The notes under the pieces were generated by a model. That model was not told the origin of the DNA. It saw only the letters and a program-made list of their open reading frames with translations, and searched no databases. Source: Chryseobacterium oncorhynchi (GTDB lineage: Bacteria > Bacteroidota > Bacteroidia > Flavobacteriales > Weeksellaceae). From it: a DNA stretch of 64,000 nt. Positions 26,897 through 36,237 of this stretch are shown here, in pieces (the first letter of the stretch is position 1; each line of letters opens with the position of its first letter). The stretch covers positions 1-64,000 of the forward strand of contig NZ_PPEI02000004.1 of the NCBI RefSeq assembly GCF_002899895.1. Direction: 5' to 3'. The position numbers were made by a program, and so were the translations under genes.

Positions 26897-27910
26897 ATGC
26901 AAGAAAATTTTTCATTAAAGCCTTACAACACATTTGGCGTTGATGCCAAGTCAAAATATTTCATTGAAATTAACAGCATTGAAGAATTAAAAGATGCCCT
27001 GAGTTTTTCAAAGGCACAAGCTCTTCCTCTTTTATTGTTGGGAGGTGGTAGTAATATTCTGCTTACAAAGGACTTTGACGGACTTGCCATTAAGCTTAAT
27101 TTAAAAGGTATTTCTGAAGAAAAATTTAATGAAAATGAAGTTCTTGTAACAGCAAAAGCAGGTGAAAACTGGCATGAATTTGTTCTAGATTGTCTTGGAA
27201 AGAATTATGGCGGACTGGAAAATCTTTCTTTAATTCCGGGAAATGTAGGAACTTCTCCAATGCAGAATATCGGTGCCTATGGAACGGAAATCAAGGATGT
27301 ATTTGTAAGCTGTAAAGTACTGGATCTGGAAAACCTTGAACTGAAGACTTTCAACCTTGAAGAATGCAGATTTGGTTACAGAGATTCTATTTTCAAACAG
27401 GAAGGGAAAGGCAGATATATCATTCTGGAAGTTACCTTTAAGCTTACCCAAAAAGATCACCATATCAAGACAGAATACGGAGCTATTACTGCTGAACTGA
27501 AAAACATGGGAATTGAACAACCTACGATTCAGGATGTTTCTAAGGCCGTGATCAGCATCAGACAAAGTAAATTACCGAATCCTAAGGAGATTGGAAATGC
27601 CGGAAGCTTTTTTAAGAACCCCACTATTCCTTTGGCACAATTTGAAGCTCTTCAACAAAAGTTTGAAAACATTCAAGGGTATCCTAATGGAGATAAAGTA
27701 AAGGTTCCTGCAGGATGGCTCATTGAACAATGTGGATGGAAAGGTAAGCAGATTGGAAATGTAGCCTCACACAAGCTTCAGTCATTAGTTATCATCAACG
27801 CAACCGGAATTGCAACCGGAAAAGAGATCTTTGATTTCTCTACTGAAATCATCAATTCTGTAAAGGAAAAATTCGGGATAGAGCTTGAGCGAGAAGTGAA
27901 TATTATATAA
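26897..27910 (+). CDS. murB: UDP-N-acetylenolpyruvoylglucosamine reductase MurB
   Basis: The 337-residue FAD enzyme reduces the MurA product to UDP-MurNAc. PYNTFGV and LLGGGSNILL are the FAD-binding signatures, IPGNVGTSPMQNIGAYG the central motif, and RDSIFK follows in the substrate region. NAGSFFKNP contains the catalytic Ser, and the C-terminal half (AGWLIEQCGWKGKQIG) is the MurB C-terminal domain. Length and loop pattern fit the E. coli-type (type I) enzyme. It is the last gene of a three-gene operon. Confidence 0.96.
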   Translation: MQENFSLKPYNTFGVDAKSKYFIEINSIEELKDALSFSKAQALPLLLLGGGSNILLTKDFDGLAIKLNLKGISEEKFNENEVLVTAKAGENWHEFVLDCLGKNYGGLENLSLIPGNVGTSPMQNIGAYGTEIKDVFVSCKVLDLENLELKTFNLEECRFGYRDSIFKQEGKGRYIILEVTFKLTQKDHHIKTEYGAITAELKNMGIEQPTIQDVSKAVISIRQSKLPNPKEIGNAGSFFKNPTIPLAQFEALQQKFENIQGYPNGDKVKVPAGWLIEQCGWKGKQIGNVASHKLQSLVIINATGIATGKEIFDFSTEIINSVKEKFGIELEREVNII

Positions 27911-27970
27911 ATTCCGCATTATATTATATAACATTCTCAGGATTATTTTCCTGACATTTGTCTATTATTT

Positions 27971-28046
27971 TAATTTATTCTAAATAACTATTGGTCTGCA
28001 TTATTATATTTTATAATTTTGCCGTCTGCTTATTTAGAATAAATAA
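27971..28046 (+). promoter_or_regulatory. Twin palindromic operators around the TonB-receptor operon promoter
   Basis: The downstream site TTATTTAGAATAAATAA (28030-28046) is a perfect 7-3-7 palindrome ending two bases before the ATG. The upstream site TAATTTATTCTAAATAA (27971-27987) is the same motif with one mismatch in symmetry; 15 bases of one are the exact reverse complement of the other. Between them lie TTG (27991-27993) and TAATTTTG (28014-28021) at a 20-base spacing. Two sites flanking a promoter suggest repression, plausibly by a Fur-family metal regulator. Confidence 0.7.
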
Positions 28047-28048
28047 AA

Positions 28049-30802
28049 ATGACTAGATCTTTATTTCTTGTTTTCTTTTTCATTTTCAGTATACAGCGTA
28101 TATATGCTCAGGATGAAAAATCACAATTGAACATCACCGTTTTTGACGAAAACAATAAAGAATTAGGAGGTGCTTCTGTTACTATCAATCAGACCTCTTT
28201 AACTACTGATAAGAATGGAAATACCGGTATTTCCATATCTAATGGTAAATATCTTTTAAAAGTTCTTCATCCTAGTTATCAGGAAAAGGAACTGAGCATC
28301 AGTCATTCTTCTCCACAAAATATCACGATCAAGCTTCAGCCGATCAATAAACTGGAGGAAATTGTTGTATTTTCTAAGGAAAGTAAAGGCTTAACAACCA
28401 AGTCTGTTATTGACAGACAAGCCATGCAACATCTACAGCCCTCAAGTTTTACCGACTTAATGGAGCTACTTCCCGGGGGGCTTTCCAAGGTACCGATATT
28501 AAACTCAGTGAACAAAGCTACCCTTCGAGAAAATACAGGAATATATACAGGTAATCAATATAACACCTCATCACTGGGTATACAGTTTATGATTGATGAC
28601 AATATCATCAATTCTAATGCAGACATGCAGGTTTCGTTGGACGAAAGACAGTTTTTAGAAGCTCCGAAATACAGGGAAACCTCATCTTCAGGAGTTGATA
28701 TGCGAACTATTTCCACCAATGATATTGAAAAGGTAGAGATCATTCGTGGTATTCCGTCTGCAGCCTATGGAGACTTAACTTCCGGATTAATTAAGATTGA
28801 AAGAAAGATAAAGGCTTCTCCTTTACAGGCAAGATTCAAGGCGGATGGATTCAGTAAGCAATATTACGTAAGTAAAGGTTTTAAATTAACTGATAAATGG
28901 CAATTGAGTGCCAGTGCAGATTTCCTGGATTCAAAATCAAATCCTACTGATGATTTTGAAAACTACCAGCGTATTACGGCTTCTATCCGTTCAAAAAAGA
29001 TTTCTACCCTGTGGTCAAGACCATTGGAATGGAGATCAAACATTGATTTCTCTACGAATATTGACAATAAAAAATATGACCCAGACAATGGATACCCGTC
29101 TATTGATAAGTATACATCCAACAATAAAAGAATCAGCTTCACGAATAACTTCATCTACCAACTTGATAAAAACTCATTTTTTAATAAACTGGTTTTAAAT
29201 ACCGCCATCCGCCAGGGATTTGAAAAGATTGAACAAGTGAAATTGATACAATTATCAGGTCCCCGCTCTTTTTCACTGGCAACTGAACAGGGAGAAAATG
29301 TAGGATACTTTCCGGATCTTCGTTATGTTGCTGAATTTTCTACAGAAGGAAAGCCATTGGATATTACTACTTTCCTACAAGCAACCGGTACAAAAAAAAC
29401 AATGGGAATTACGCATCAGTATGAAGCGGGTCTCGACTGGAGGTACTCTAAAAACAATGGAAGAGGACTTCAATATGACATGAAAACTCCGCCATCTGCT
29501 AGTACAGGTATTACAAGACCTAGAGCTTACAATGCCATTCCTGCTTCCAGTTTGTTCGCTGCTTTTGTAGGAGATCAAATGAGTTATGCTATCGACCAGC
29601 ATAAATTCACATTATATGCAGGTTTAAGATTTTCTAAAAATCTGGGGATAGATAATTCTTACGCCATCAGTAAAAAGGTATTCACAGAACCTAGATTGAA
29701 TTTCCAATACAGCCTGCCTCATATCATGATCAATAATTATCCTTTAAAAACGGATGTAACATTAGGATATGGTCTTTTCTACAAGCAGCCTACTCTATTG
29801 ATGCTTTACCCAAATAATGAATACTGGGATTATACGCAGCTGAATTACTACCATAATGATGCACAATATAGATATGTGAACTTCATGACGTATGTACAGC
29901 AAAGAGAAAATAAGGATCTTCAGGCAGCAAAAAGTATAAAAAAGGAAATCCGTTTGGATCTTTCCTACAGAAATCATGAGTTCTTTATGACTTATTTCAA
30001 AGAAAATATGAACAATGGCTTCCGTACTATGGATCAGACAGCCGTGCATAATTATAAGCAATATGATGCTACAAAGGTAGATATAACTCAATGGACTCCT
30101 AACGGACCAAACTTAACGAATGTCCCTTACGAAGTAAAAAATATTTTTGGAGTCTATTCTACTACAGAAAATGGAAGTGAGACTTTAAAACAAGGTATCG
30201 AATTTGGTTATACTTCTCCTAGAATCAAGGCTATCAATACAAGATTTACCTTCACAGGAGCATGGTTCAAGTCACAATATAGGAATTCTGCACCTATTAT
30301 TTCTAAACCCACGGCAACTATTGGTTCAGAGATCTTCCCTTATTATGGGATCTACAAAAGCGATAATGGATACATTAATTCAAATTTAAATTACAACTTT
30401 CTTGTAGATACTTATATCCCAAGCCTGGATCTGATTGTTTCAACATCATTTCAGGGTAGTTTATATGATCACTCGAGAAATGACAGAAGAATTGCCGAGC
30501 CTATTTCTTATTATGGAATGGATGGTGTAATACATCCTTACACAGAAGCCGACAAAACAGATACCTATAAGCAATGGCTGGTAAGAAATGTTTCCGTTTC
30601 TGATAACCTGGACAGGCTTACCACTTTTACAATCACAGGAAATATAAAGATCACAAAAAGCATTTATAAGGCATTGCGTACTTCATTATTTGTTAACAGA
30701 CTTTTCAATTATAGTGCGCCTTACACATTCAACAATGTAACGGTGTACAGAAAAAGGATGAATACCCCTTACTTCGGAATGGAATTAAACTACAATTTTT
30801 AA
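28049..30802 (+). CDS. TonB-dependent receptor with carboxypeptidase-like N-terminal domain
   Basis: The 917-residue protein has a signal peptide (about 1-20) and a carboxypeptidase-regulatory-like beta domain (about 25-105). A TonB plug domain follows (RQAMQHLQPSSFTDLMELLPGG; NDIEKVEIIRGIPSAAYGDLTSGLI), then a long outer-membrane barrel ending in the aromatic FGMELNYNF. It imports a bound ligand using TonB energy. It has no SusD partner, which argues against a glycan system. It heads an operon with a DUF4876 lipoprotein, a barrel protein and a di-heme peroxidase behind palindromic operators, which suggests a metal or metal-complex substrate. Confidence 0.93.
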   Translation: MTRSLFLVFFFIFSIQRIYAQDEKSQLNITVFDENNKELGGASVTINQTSLTTDKNGNTGISISNGKYLLKVLHPSYQEKELSISHSSPQNITIKLQPINKLEEIVVFSKESKGLTTKSVIDRQAMQHLQPSSFTDLMELLPGGLSKVPILNSVNKATLRENTGIYTGNQYNTSSLGIQFMIDDNIINSNADMQVSLDERQFLEAPKYRETSSSGVDMRTISTNDIEKVEIIRGIPSAAYGDLTSGLIKIERKIKASPLQARFKADGFSKQYYVSKGFKLTDKWQLSASADFLDSKSNPTDDFENYQRITASIRSKKISTLWSRPLEWRSNIDFSTNIDNKKYDPDNGYPSIDKYTSNNKRISFTNNFIYQLDKNSFFNKLVLNTAIRQGFEKIEQVKLIQLSGPRSFSLATEQGENVGYFPDLRYVAEFSTEGKPLDITTFLQATGTKKTMGITHQYEAGLDWRYSKNNGRGLQYDMKTPPSASTGITRPRAYNAIPASSLFAAFVGDQMSYAIDQHKFTLYAGLRFSKNLGIDNSYAISKKVFTEPRLNFQYSLPHIMINNYPLKTDVTLGYGLFYKQPTLLMLYPNNEYWDYTQLNYYHNDAQYRYVNFMTYVQQRENKDLQAAKSIKKEIRLDLSYRNHEFFMTYFKENMNNGFRTMDQTAVHNYKQYDATKVDITQWTPNGPNLTNVPYEVKNIFGVYSTTENGSETLKQGIEFGYTSPRIKAINTRFTFTGAWFKSQYRNSAPIISKPTATIGSEIFPYYGIYKSDNGYINSNLNYNFLVDTYIPSLDLIVSTSFQGSLYDHSRNDRRIAEPISYYGMDGVIHPYTEADKTDTYKQWLVRNVSVSDNLDRLTTFTITGNIKITKSIYKALRTSLFVNRLFNYSAPYTFNNVTVYRKRMNTPYFGMELNYNF

Positions 30803-30823
30803 AATATACTAAAAGGAAATAGC

Positions 30824-32062
30824 ATGAAAAAAACAGTTTTACTATTAAGCTTTGTAGCCATGATGGGAGCTGCATTTACAGTAACCTCATGTACAGATGA
30901 TGAATTCGGAGTACAGGCCGCACAAATTGGTGTCTTAACTTTATCTTTTACCGGCGAGAATATTAATTCTTACGAAAATCTGGATATTGAACTTCGAGAA
31001 GTGAATACCGGAGCGATTATCACCAAAAAAACTCAAAAAGTAACTGCAACCTCCATTGAAGTTCCTTATGGTTCTTATAAAATTATTGTGAATGGTAAAG
31101 TAGTTACCACTCAGTTGACAACTACTGATGCCGCTGGTACCGCAGTTGCTGATATTACCACAATGGCGACCAATATTACGGTTCCTTTATATTTTAAAAC
31201 ATTCCATGAAGATTTTATCATTGAAGAAGTATTCTTTACAGGGGTTAAAACTCCGGATGGTAAAAACTATAATTCTAGCCGTTATTTTAAAATCGTAAAT
31301 AATACGGACAAAGTTTTATATGCAGATAACCTGATCATTGGCCAGTCTCAATTTATGACGACTGAAGATGATAACCCTACTCCTTATGATGTAAACCAAT
31401 ATTTTCCGGTAAAAGGAGTCTTGATTTTACCTACAAACGAAGTAGATCCTACCGTAAAAAAATACCCTGTGCAACCAGGTGACTTCATCGTTGTAGCAGA
31501 TAATGCAATTAACCACAAAGCGCAGACAAGTACCGCTTTTGATCTTCATAATGCAGACTTTGAATTCCCATCAACAGCTCCGGCTCTGGGACAGGTTGAC
31601 AATCCGGCTGTACCTAATGTAGATGTTGCCTTTACTACAGCAAAGAATATGTTTATCATGCACAACAGAGGGTTTGAAAGCTACGTTATAGCACGTTTCC
31701 CGGCTGGAGAATCAAAAGACACATTCCTTCAAAACCATAAATACGATTTTAGCTACATTAATTCTGCCGGAACCGTTACCAAAAGAAATGTTTATTCAAT
31801 TCCGAATACATGGATCATAGATGGAGTTAATAATAGTGTCCCTACTAAGTTTTTCCACACATTAACATCTCCTAGCATTGATGCAGGATGGACTTCTGCA
31901 GGATCAGTAGACAGTGACCCTACCCGTTTCGGAAAATCTGTAAGACGTAAGATTACAGGAAAGATGATGGGGAATAAAAATCTTTACATGGACACCAACA
32001 ATTCTTCGAATGACTTCGTTAAGGATTCCGAAGCTAGTTTAAAAGACGGTATTGTTCATTAA
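30824..32062 (+). CDS. DUF4876 domain lipoprotein
   Basis: The 412-residue protein has a lipoprotein signal (FTVTSCTDDEF) and a DUF4876-type body: an N-terminal beta domain (VLTLSFTGENINSYENLDIELREVNTG) followed by EEVFFTGVKTPDGKNYNSSRYFKIVNN, the usual DUF4876 core, and a tail with RKITGKMMGNKNLYMDTNNSS. DUF4876 proteins are found mainly next to TonB receptors in Bacteroidota. By position it is a surface or periplasmic partner of the receptor, perhaps a substrate-binding protein. No cysteine or heme motif is present beyond the lipid Cys. Confidence 0.85.
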   Translation: MKKTVLLLSFVAMMGAAFTVTSCTDDEFGVQAAQIGVLTLSFTGENINSYENLDIELREVNTGAIITKKTQKVTATSIEVPYGSYKIIVNGKVVTTQLTTTDAAGTAVADITTMATNITVPLYFKTFHEDFIIEEVFFTGVKTPDGKNYNSSRYFKIVNNTDKVLYADNLIIGQSQFMTTEDDNPTPYDVNQYFPVKGVLILPTNEVDPTVKKYPVQPGDFIVVADNAINHKAQTSTAFDLHNADFEFPSTAPALGQVDNPAVPNVDVAFTTAKNMFIMHNRGFESYVIARFPAGESKDTFLQNHKYDFSYINSAGTVTKRNVYSIPNTWIIDGVNNSVPTKFFHTLTSPSIDAGWTSAGSVDSDPTRFGKSVRRKITGKMMGNKNLYMDTNNSSNDFVKDSEASLKDGIVH

Positions 32063-32089
32063 AATATCGATTTACACTTTCAATACATT

Positions 32090-33622
32090 ATGCTTAATAC
32101 AAAAACATCTTTCTTCCTGTTATTGGTCAGTATGTGTTTTCTCTCCGTGAAAGCACAGGACAGTATCAGTCTTTTTAAGACGATCAACAATCAATACGAT
32201 ACAGAAAGAAATTTTAAAGATAATTTTTTCAATAACCCGGCTTCTATGTCGGGTTATAGTCCTTCTTCATTTTCGGAGTTCAGTGTTGGCTATCATAACA
32301 ATGATAAGAAAATTTATCGTCAGCAACTTGGAAACGGAGATAAAGGATTAACCGTGGAAGCAAAATCATTTCAAAAATTAAAACCTAACCGTTATGTTTG
32401 GGGAAATGCAAGCTATCAGAACCTTAAAACAGGACTGCTCCAATGGAACGAATCATTAGATTATGACCGTGTAGCACCTTACATCACTGCAGATTCTGCC
32501 GGAGGAAAGTTAAACCTCGAACGTTATCAGTTTGCCGGAGGATATTTACAGAAATTTAACCGATGGACTATTGCAGGGCAAGTAAGCTATCTTGCGCAAA
32601 TGGGATTCCGTGCCAAGGATCCACGACTAAAAAGTACTACTTCTGATCTGCGTATAAAAGCTGGTTTGAACTATAATTTTTTCAGAGAATATGAAGTAGG
32701 AGTATTTGGTGAATTCAGCAAGTACACCCAAAATAGTTCCATTACATTCCAGAGTTTATTGGGTAGACCTTTTACGTACCAGATGTCAGGTTTTGGATTT
32801 TCAAATTACTTGTTCAACGGAAGTGCCAATCCCAATGTTTCTTTTGAAGAATTCGCCTATAAAGGAGGGTTGCAGATCGCCAATAAACAGGGTAAAGATT
32901 TTTATCTTCAGGCAGCTTGGGGAAAATCCAACAACATTAAAAGTTATGTGAACAGCCCATCTTCCAACTTATTTTATGATCTTTCCGATTTGGAAAATAA
33001 AACCATTGAAGTGGAAGGAGCAAAATTCTTCAGCATCAACGAAAAAAATCGAATCGGACTTCTAGCCAATTTTATGTCTTCTGTAAAAACAGGCTATGAG
33101 TATGGGTACTCACTGAATACAGCAAGCTTACAACAAATTTATAAAAGAAAATCATATCGTAAGGAAGATTACATCACTGTAGTAAAAGGGTTTTACCAAT
33201 ATAATCAGGAAAACTTCTCTATTACAGCAACTCCGTTTTTTGCATATGAAGAAATCAAAGAAAGAAGACTTTATCCTACTGCAGGGCAAAAATTTACGTA
33301 TAGCTATTTCGGAATTAATATAGATTATAAGCAGCAGATTAAAGAAAATCAGGTATTGACAGTACAGCCTTATTTCTCGCAAAGAATGGTTGGCAAAAAT
33401 TTCAATGCATTAACTACTACAGGAAATGCAGCTGTAAACGAATGGATTCTTCAGGATTATATGTATCAGGCAAGTGATATGACCAATTTGGGAGCCTCAG
33501 TAAGATATGACTTTAAACTGCAAAAACTTCCTGCTTTCTTTGTAGGCGCACAGTATCAATCCCAGAAAATTCAGAAAAAAAATAATAATTTTGTAGGTGC
33601 TAGTATCGGGATAACGTTTTAG
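32090..33622 (+). CDS. Outer-membrane beta-barrel protein (DUF6850-like)
   Basis: The 510-residue protein has a signal peptide (about 1-22) and alternating aromatic beta strands typical of an outer-membrane barrel: NRYVWGNASYQNLKTGLLQWN, YAGGYLQKFNRW-like, FVGAQYQSQKIQKKNNNFVGASIGITF at the C-terminal end. The size and the position between a DUF4876 lipoprotein and a di-heme peroxidase fit the DUF6850 family as I recall it. It is the third gene in the receptor operon, and the peroxidase gene starts two bases after its stop. The exact family is less sure than the barrel nature. Confidence 0.75.
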   Translation: MLNTKTSFFLLLVSMCFLSVKAQDSISLFKTINNQYDTERNFKDNFFNNPASMSGYSPSSFSEFSVGYHNNDKKIYRQQLGNGDKGLTVEAKSFQKLKPNRYVWGNASYQNLKTGLLQWNESLDYDRVAPYITADSAGGKLNLERYQFAGGYLQKFNRWTIAGQVSYLAQMGFRAKDPRLKSTTSDLRIKAGLNYNFFREYEVGVFGEFSKYTQNSSITFQSLLGRPFTYQMSGFGFSNYLFNGSANPNVSFEEFAYKGGLQIANKQGKDFYLQAAWGKSNNIKSYVNSPSSNLFYDLSDLENKTIEVEGAKFFSINEKNRIGLLANFMSSVKTGYEYGYSLNTASLQQIYKRKSYRKEDYITVVKGFYQYNQENFSITATPFFAYEEIKERRLYPTAGQKFTYSYFGINIDYKQQIKENQVLTVQPYFSQRMVGKNFNALTTTGNAAVNEWILQDYMYQASDMTNLGASVRYDFKLQKLPAFFVGAQYQSQKIQKKNNNFVGASIGITF

Positions 33623-33624
33623 AC

Positions 33625-34773
33625 ATGAAAAAAATAATCTATTGGGGATTAGGCGGAGCTGTAATGATTTTACTAAGCTTTACTCCTAAGGTAAATGAGG
33701 ACCTTCTGAATTTTCAGGATCCTACCATTGAAGACATTGTTAAAAGTTATAAGAAAGCAATATCCGAATGGCCAAAACCAACTATTGACTATGGTGTAAA
33801 ATGGAATGAGTTCTCATCCATTAAATCTGACTCCGCATTTTTTGCAGAGCAGGACAAGCCCAATGTTATCCTTGGGAAAACGCTATTTTTTGATCCAAAA
33901 TTATCCCAATCCAACCAGATCTCATGCAGCTCATGTCATGATCCTGAAATGGGATGGTCAGACCGAAGACATGTAGCCTTAGGAAACGATCACCTCCAAG
34001 GAAACAGAAATACAATATCGCTTTATAATATTGCGGAAAGGCAGTTGTTTTTCTGGGATGGAAGAGCAAAAACCCTTGAAGAGCAGGCAGCAGGTCCTTT
34101 GGGTGCTCATCATGAAATGGCCATGGATGTAAAAACATTACCTGCAAAAATCCAGGCACTAAAAGGATATAAGCCACTTTTCAAAAATGCCTATGGGGAT
34201 GAAAAGGTAACCTATGAGAGAATTGTAAGAGCCATTGCAGACTTCCAGAAAACCATCAAAAGCCAGCCAAGCCGTTTTGATAAGTTTTTAGAAGGAAAAT
34301 ATACCGCGCTATCTGACGAAGAGATCTATGGGATGCATATTTTCCGAACCAAGGCAAGATGTATGAACTGCCACAGCGGCCAGTACCTTACAGACGAATC
34401 TTTTCATAATATCGGGTTAACCTATTATAAAAGAAAATACGAGGATCTTGGATTGTATAATATTACCAAGAATGCTGAAGACGTAGGCAAGTTCAAAACT
34501 CCTCAACTAAGAGATCTGATGCTTACCCAGCCATGGATGCACAACGGGCTCTTCAATGAACTTGAAGGCGTTGTGAATATGTACAACAGTGGAATGCATA
34601 TGATAGATCCGTCTCCTGAAGCGAAGCAAAAAGACCCGCTTTATCCTGTGACTGATCCTTTATTGAAGCCTTTAAAGCTGACAAAAGAAGAACGAAAAGC
34701 CCTGGTTTCTTTCCTTGAAGCTCTTTCGGGAACAAAGTATAAAATGAGAAGACCGGAATTCCCCGTGGAATAA
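33625..34773 (+). CDS. Di-heme cytochrome c peroxidase (MauG/CcpA superfamily)
   Basis: The 382-residue exported protein has an N-terminal hydrophobic segment and two c-type heme motifs: CSSCH (101-105) and CMNCH (246-250). LGKTLFFDPKLS, NRNTISLYN, FWDGRAKTLEEQA and KFKTPQLRDL are the standard peroxidase-family motifs. It would reduce peroxide or oxidise a substrate in the periplasm. In this operon, oxidative release or modification of an imported metal complex is a reasonable guess, since the other genes form an uptake path. A terminator follows. Confidence 0.93.
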   Translation: MKKIIYWGLGGAVMILLSFTPKVNEDLLNFQDPTIEDIVKSYKKAISEWPKPTIDYGVKWNEFSSIKSDSAFFAEQDKPNVILGKTLFFDPKLSQSNQISCSSCHDPEMGWSDRRHVALGNDHLQGNRNTISLYNIAERQLFFWDGRAKTLEEQAAGPLGAHHEMAMDVKTLPAKIQALKGYKPLFKNAYGDEKVTYERIVRAIADFQKTIKSQPSRFDKFLEGKYTALSDEEIYGMHIFRTKARCMNCHSGQYLTDESFHNIGLTYYKRKYEDLGLYNITKNAEDVGKFKTPQLRDLMLTQPWMHNGLFNELEGVVNMYNSGMHMIDPSPEAKQKDPLYPVTDPLLKPLKLTKEERKALVSFLEALSGTKYKMRRPEFPVE

Positions 34774-34800
34774 GAAATGGTTTAAATCAAAAAAAAATAA

Positions 34801-34826
34801 AGTCTGGTATAATACCGGACTTTTTT
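34801..34826 (+). terminator. Terminator of the TonB-receptor operon
   Basis: AGTCTGGTAT pairs with ATACCGGACT (one G-U pair), followed by TTTTTTG. Confidence 0.85.
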
Positions 34827-34920
34827 GTTGAATAATAGGACGATAACTTCAGGCTTTATCCTGAACAGCCTTTTCTGTCACAATAAAAAACATTATTTTC
34901 GTTAAAAAATAACGCACAAT

Positions 34921-35724
34921 ATGAAAATAGCTATTTTAGGAGCCGGAAATATGGGGTTATCCTTTTCAAAATCATTTCTGAAGTATGAACTGATTAAGCC
35001 CGAAAATCTTCATCTTATCATTCGAAGTTCATCAAAAATTTCCAAAATAGCGGAAGAGTTTCCCAAGTCAAAAATTTCTACTTTTGATGAGGTGAAAGAT
35101 CTGGATGCAGACCTTATCATTATTGCTGTAAAGCCACAGGATTTCCAAACTGTTGCTCAGAATATTCAATTTACCTTAAAAGAAAACCAGATGGTTCTGT
35201 CCATCATGGCCGGAATTAATATTGAGAAAATTCAAAAGTCATTGAACCATCCATTGGTGGTAAGAGCGATGCCCAACTCTCCTACTCTTTTAGGAATGGG
35301 AATTACAGGTTATACCGCTGCAGACGGCATCTCATTCAGCCAGCTTATCAATATCGAAAGACTATTGAATAGTACGGGAAGATCTGTTTATCTGGAGAAT
35401 GAAGACCTTTTGGATGGTGTTACCGCACTTTCAGGAAGTGGGCCGGCCTACTTTTATTATATTATTGATGCCATGATCAAAGCAGGAGTGGAAATGGGAA
35501 TTGAAGAAAACCTTTCCAAACTTTTTGTAAAGCAAACCATGCTGGGCGCTTATCATTTAATCAATAACTCTGAAAAAAACCTTGAAGAACTTATTAAGGA
35601 TGTTGCCTCCAAGGGTGGAACTACGGAAGCAGCCCTAAAGACATTTGAAGAAAACAATTTTAAAGGAATTTTAAAACAAGGAATTTTAAATGCTGAAAAG
35701 CGGGCTAAAGAACTAAATAACTAA
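34921..35724 (+). CDS. proC: Pyrroline-5-carboxylate reductase ProC
   Basis: The 267-residue NAD(P)H enzyme makes the last step of proline synthesis. The Rossmann motif ILGAGNMG is at the very N-terminus, IIAVKPQDF follows, then SIMAGINIEKIQ and VVRAMPNSP. The C-terminal helical domain has TALSGSGPAYFYYI and VASKGGTTEAALKTFEENNF, the family signature. The last 20 bases overlap the convergent VanZ-like gene. No partner proline genes are next to it. Confidence 0.96.
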   Translation: MKIAILGAGNMGLSFSKSFLKYELIKPENLHLIIRSSSKISKIAEEFPKSKISTFDEVKDLDADLIIIAVKPQDFQTVAQNIQFTLKENQMVLSIMAGINIEKIQKSLNHPLVVRAMPNSPTLLGMGITGYTAADGISFSQLINIERLLNSTGRSVYLENEDLLDGVTALSGSGPAYFYYIIDAMIKAGVEMGIEENLSKLFVKQTMLGAYHLINNSEKNLEELIKDVASKGGTTEAALKTFEENNFKGILKQGILNAEKRAKELNN

Positions 35725-36127
35725 ATCTTTTTTCAATAAACCGACAAAGCCGCCAGCCTAAATACACTCCAAAAGTATTCAGGATAATATCGTCTACCTC
35801 AAATATTCCCATTCTTGTAAAGTATTGGAGTGCTTCCACAATCACAATGGCTGAAACAAAAGTGAAAATCAATGTTTTCAGTTTCCTTAACTCGGGAAAG
35901 CTCCATCCCAGAAAACCAAAAGGAATAAACATTACAATATTTCCGACAACAATCACTACAATATCTTTCCAGGACATTGCCCCTTGGATAAACTTGATGG
36001 TAGAAAACACGGGCTCCACTGTGATCAGGTTATCATCATACTGAAACCTGCCCATTCCCAGAAACATCAGGTAGAGTAAAAACAGCGAATAAGGAATAAT
36101 AATGATTTTATAAATTTTCTTTAACAT
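35705..36127 (-). CDS. VanZ-like membrane protein
   Basis: The 140-residue protein has four predicted helices with the VanZ pattern: NIVMFIPFGFLGWSFPELRKLKT, EALQYFTRMGIFEVDDIILNTFGVYLGW. These correspond to the conserved N...PFG and DxxD-N-G motifs. VanZ confers low-level teicoplanin resistance in some Gram-positives, but most bacterial members have unknown roles. Its 3' end overlaps proC by 20 bases on the opposite strand. Confidence 0.88.
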   Translation of the reverse strand: MLKKIYKIIIIPYSLFLLYLMFLGMGRFQYDDNLITVEPVFSTIKFIQGAMSWKDIVVIVVGNIVMFIPFGFLGWSFPELRKLKTLIFTFVSAIVIVEALQYFTRMGIFEVDDIILNTFGVYLGWRLCRFIEKRFSYLVL

Positions 36128-36202
36128 GCGATGCTAATATATTCATTTCAAAAACATTATCAATATCCTTTAGTACAGATTTTAAAAATTTGTATACAAA
36201 AG

Positions 36203-36227
36203 AAAGAGAGCAGTATTAGCTCTCTTT
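36203..36227 (-). terminator. Terminator of the SnoaL/APCDD1-like operon
   Basis: AAAGAGAGC (36203-36211) pairs with GCTCTCTTT (36219-36227). It lies ten bases after the minus-strand stop and ends in CTCTTTCTTTTG on that strand. Confidence 0.7.
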
Positions 36228-36237
36228 TTAAATTATA

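Noticed and set aside
27937-27954. TCAGGA/TCCTGA hairpin after murB as terminator
   Set aside because: The stem is only six base pairs and has no U-tract, so it is too weak to call.
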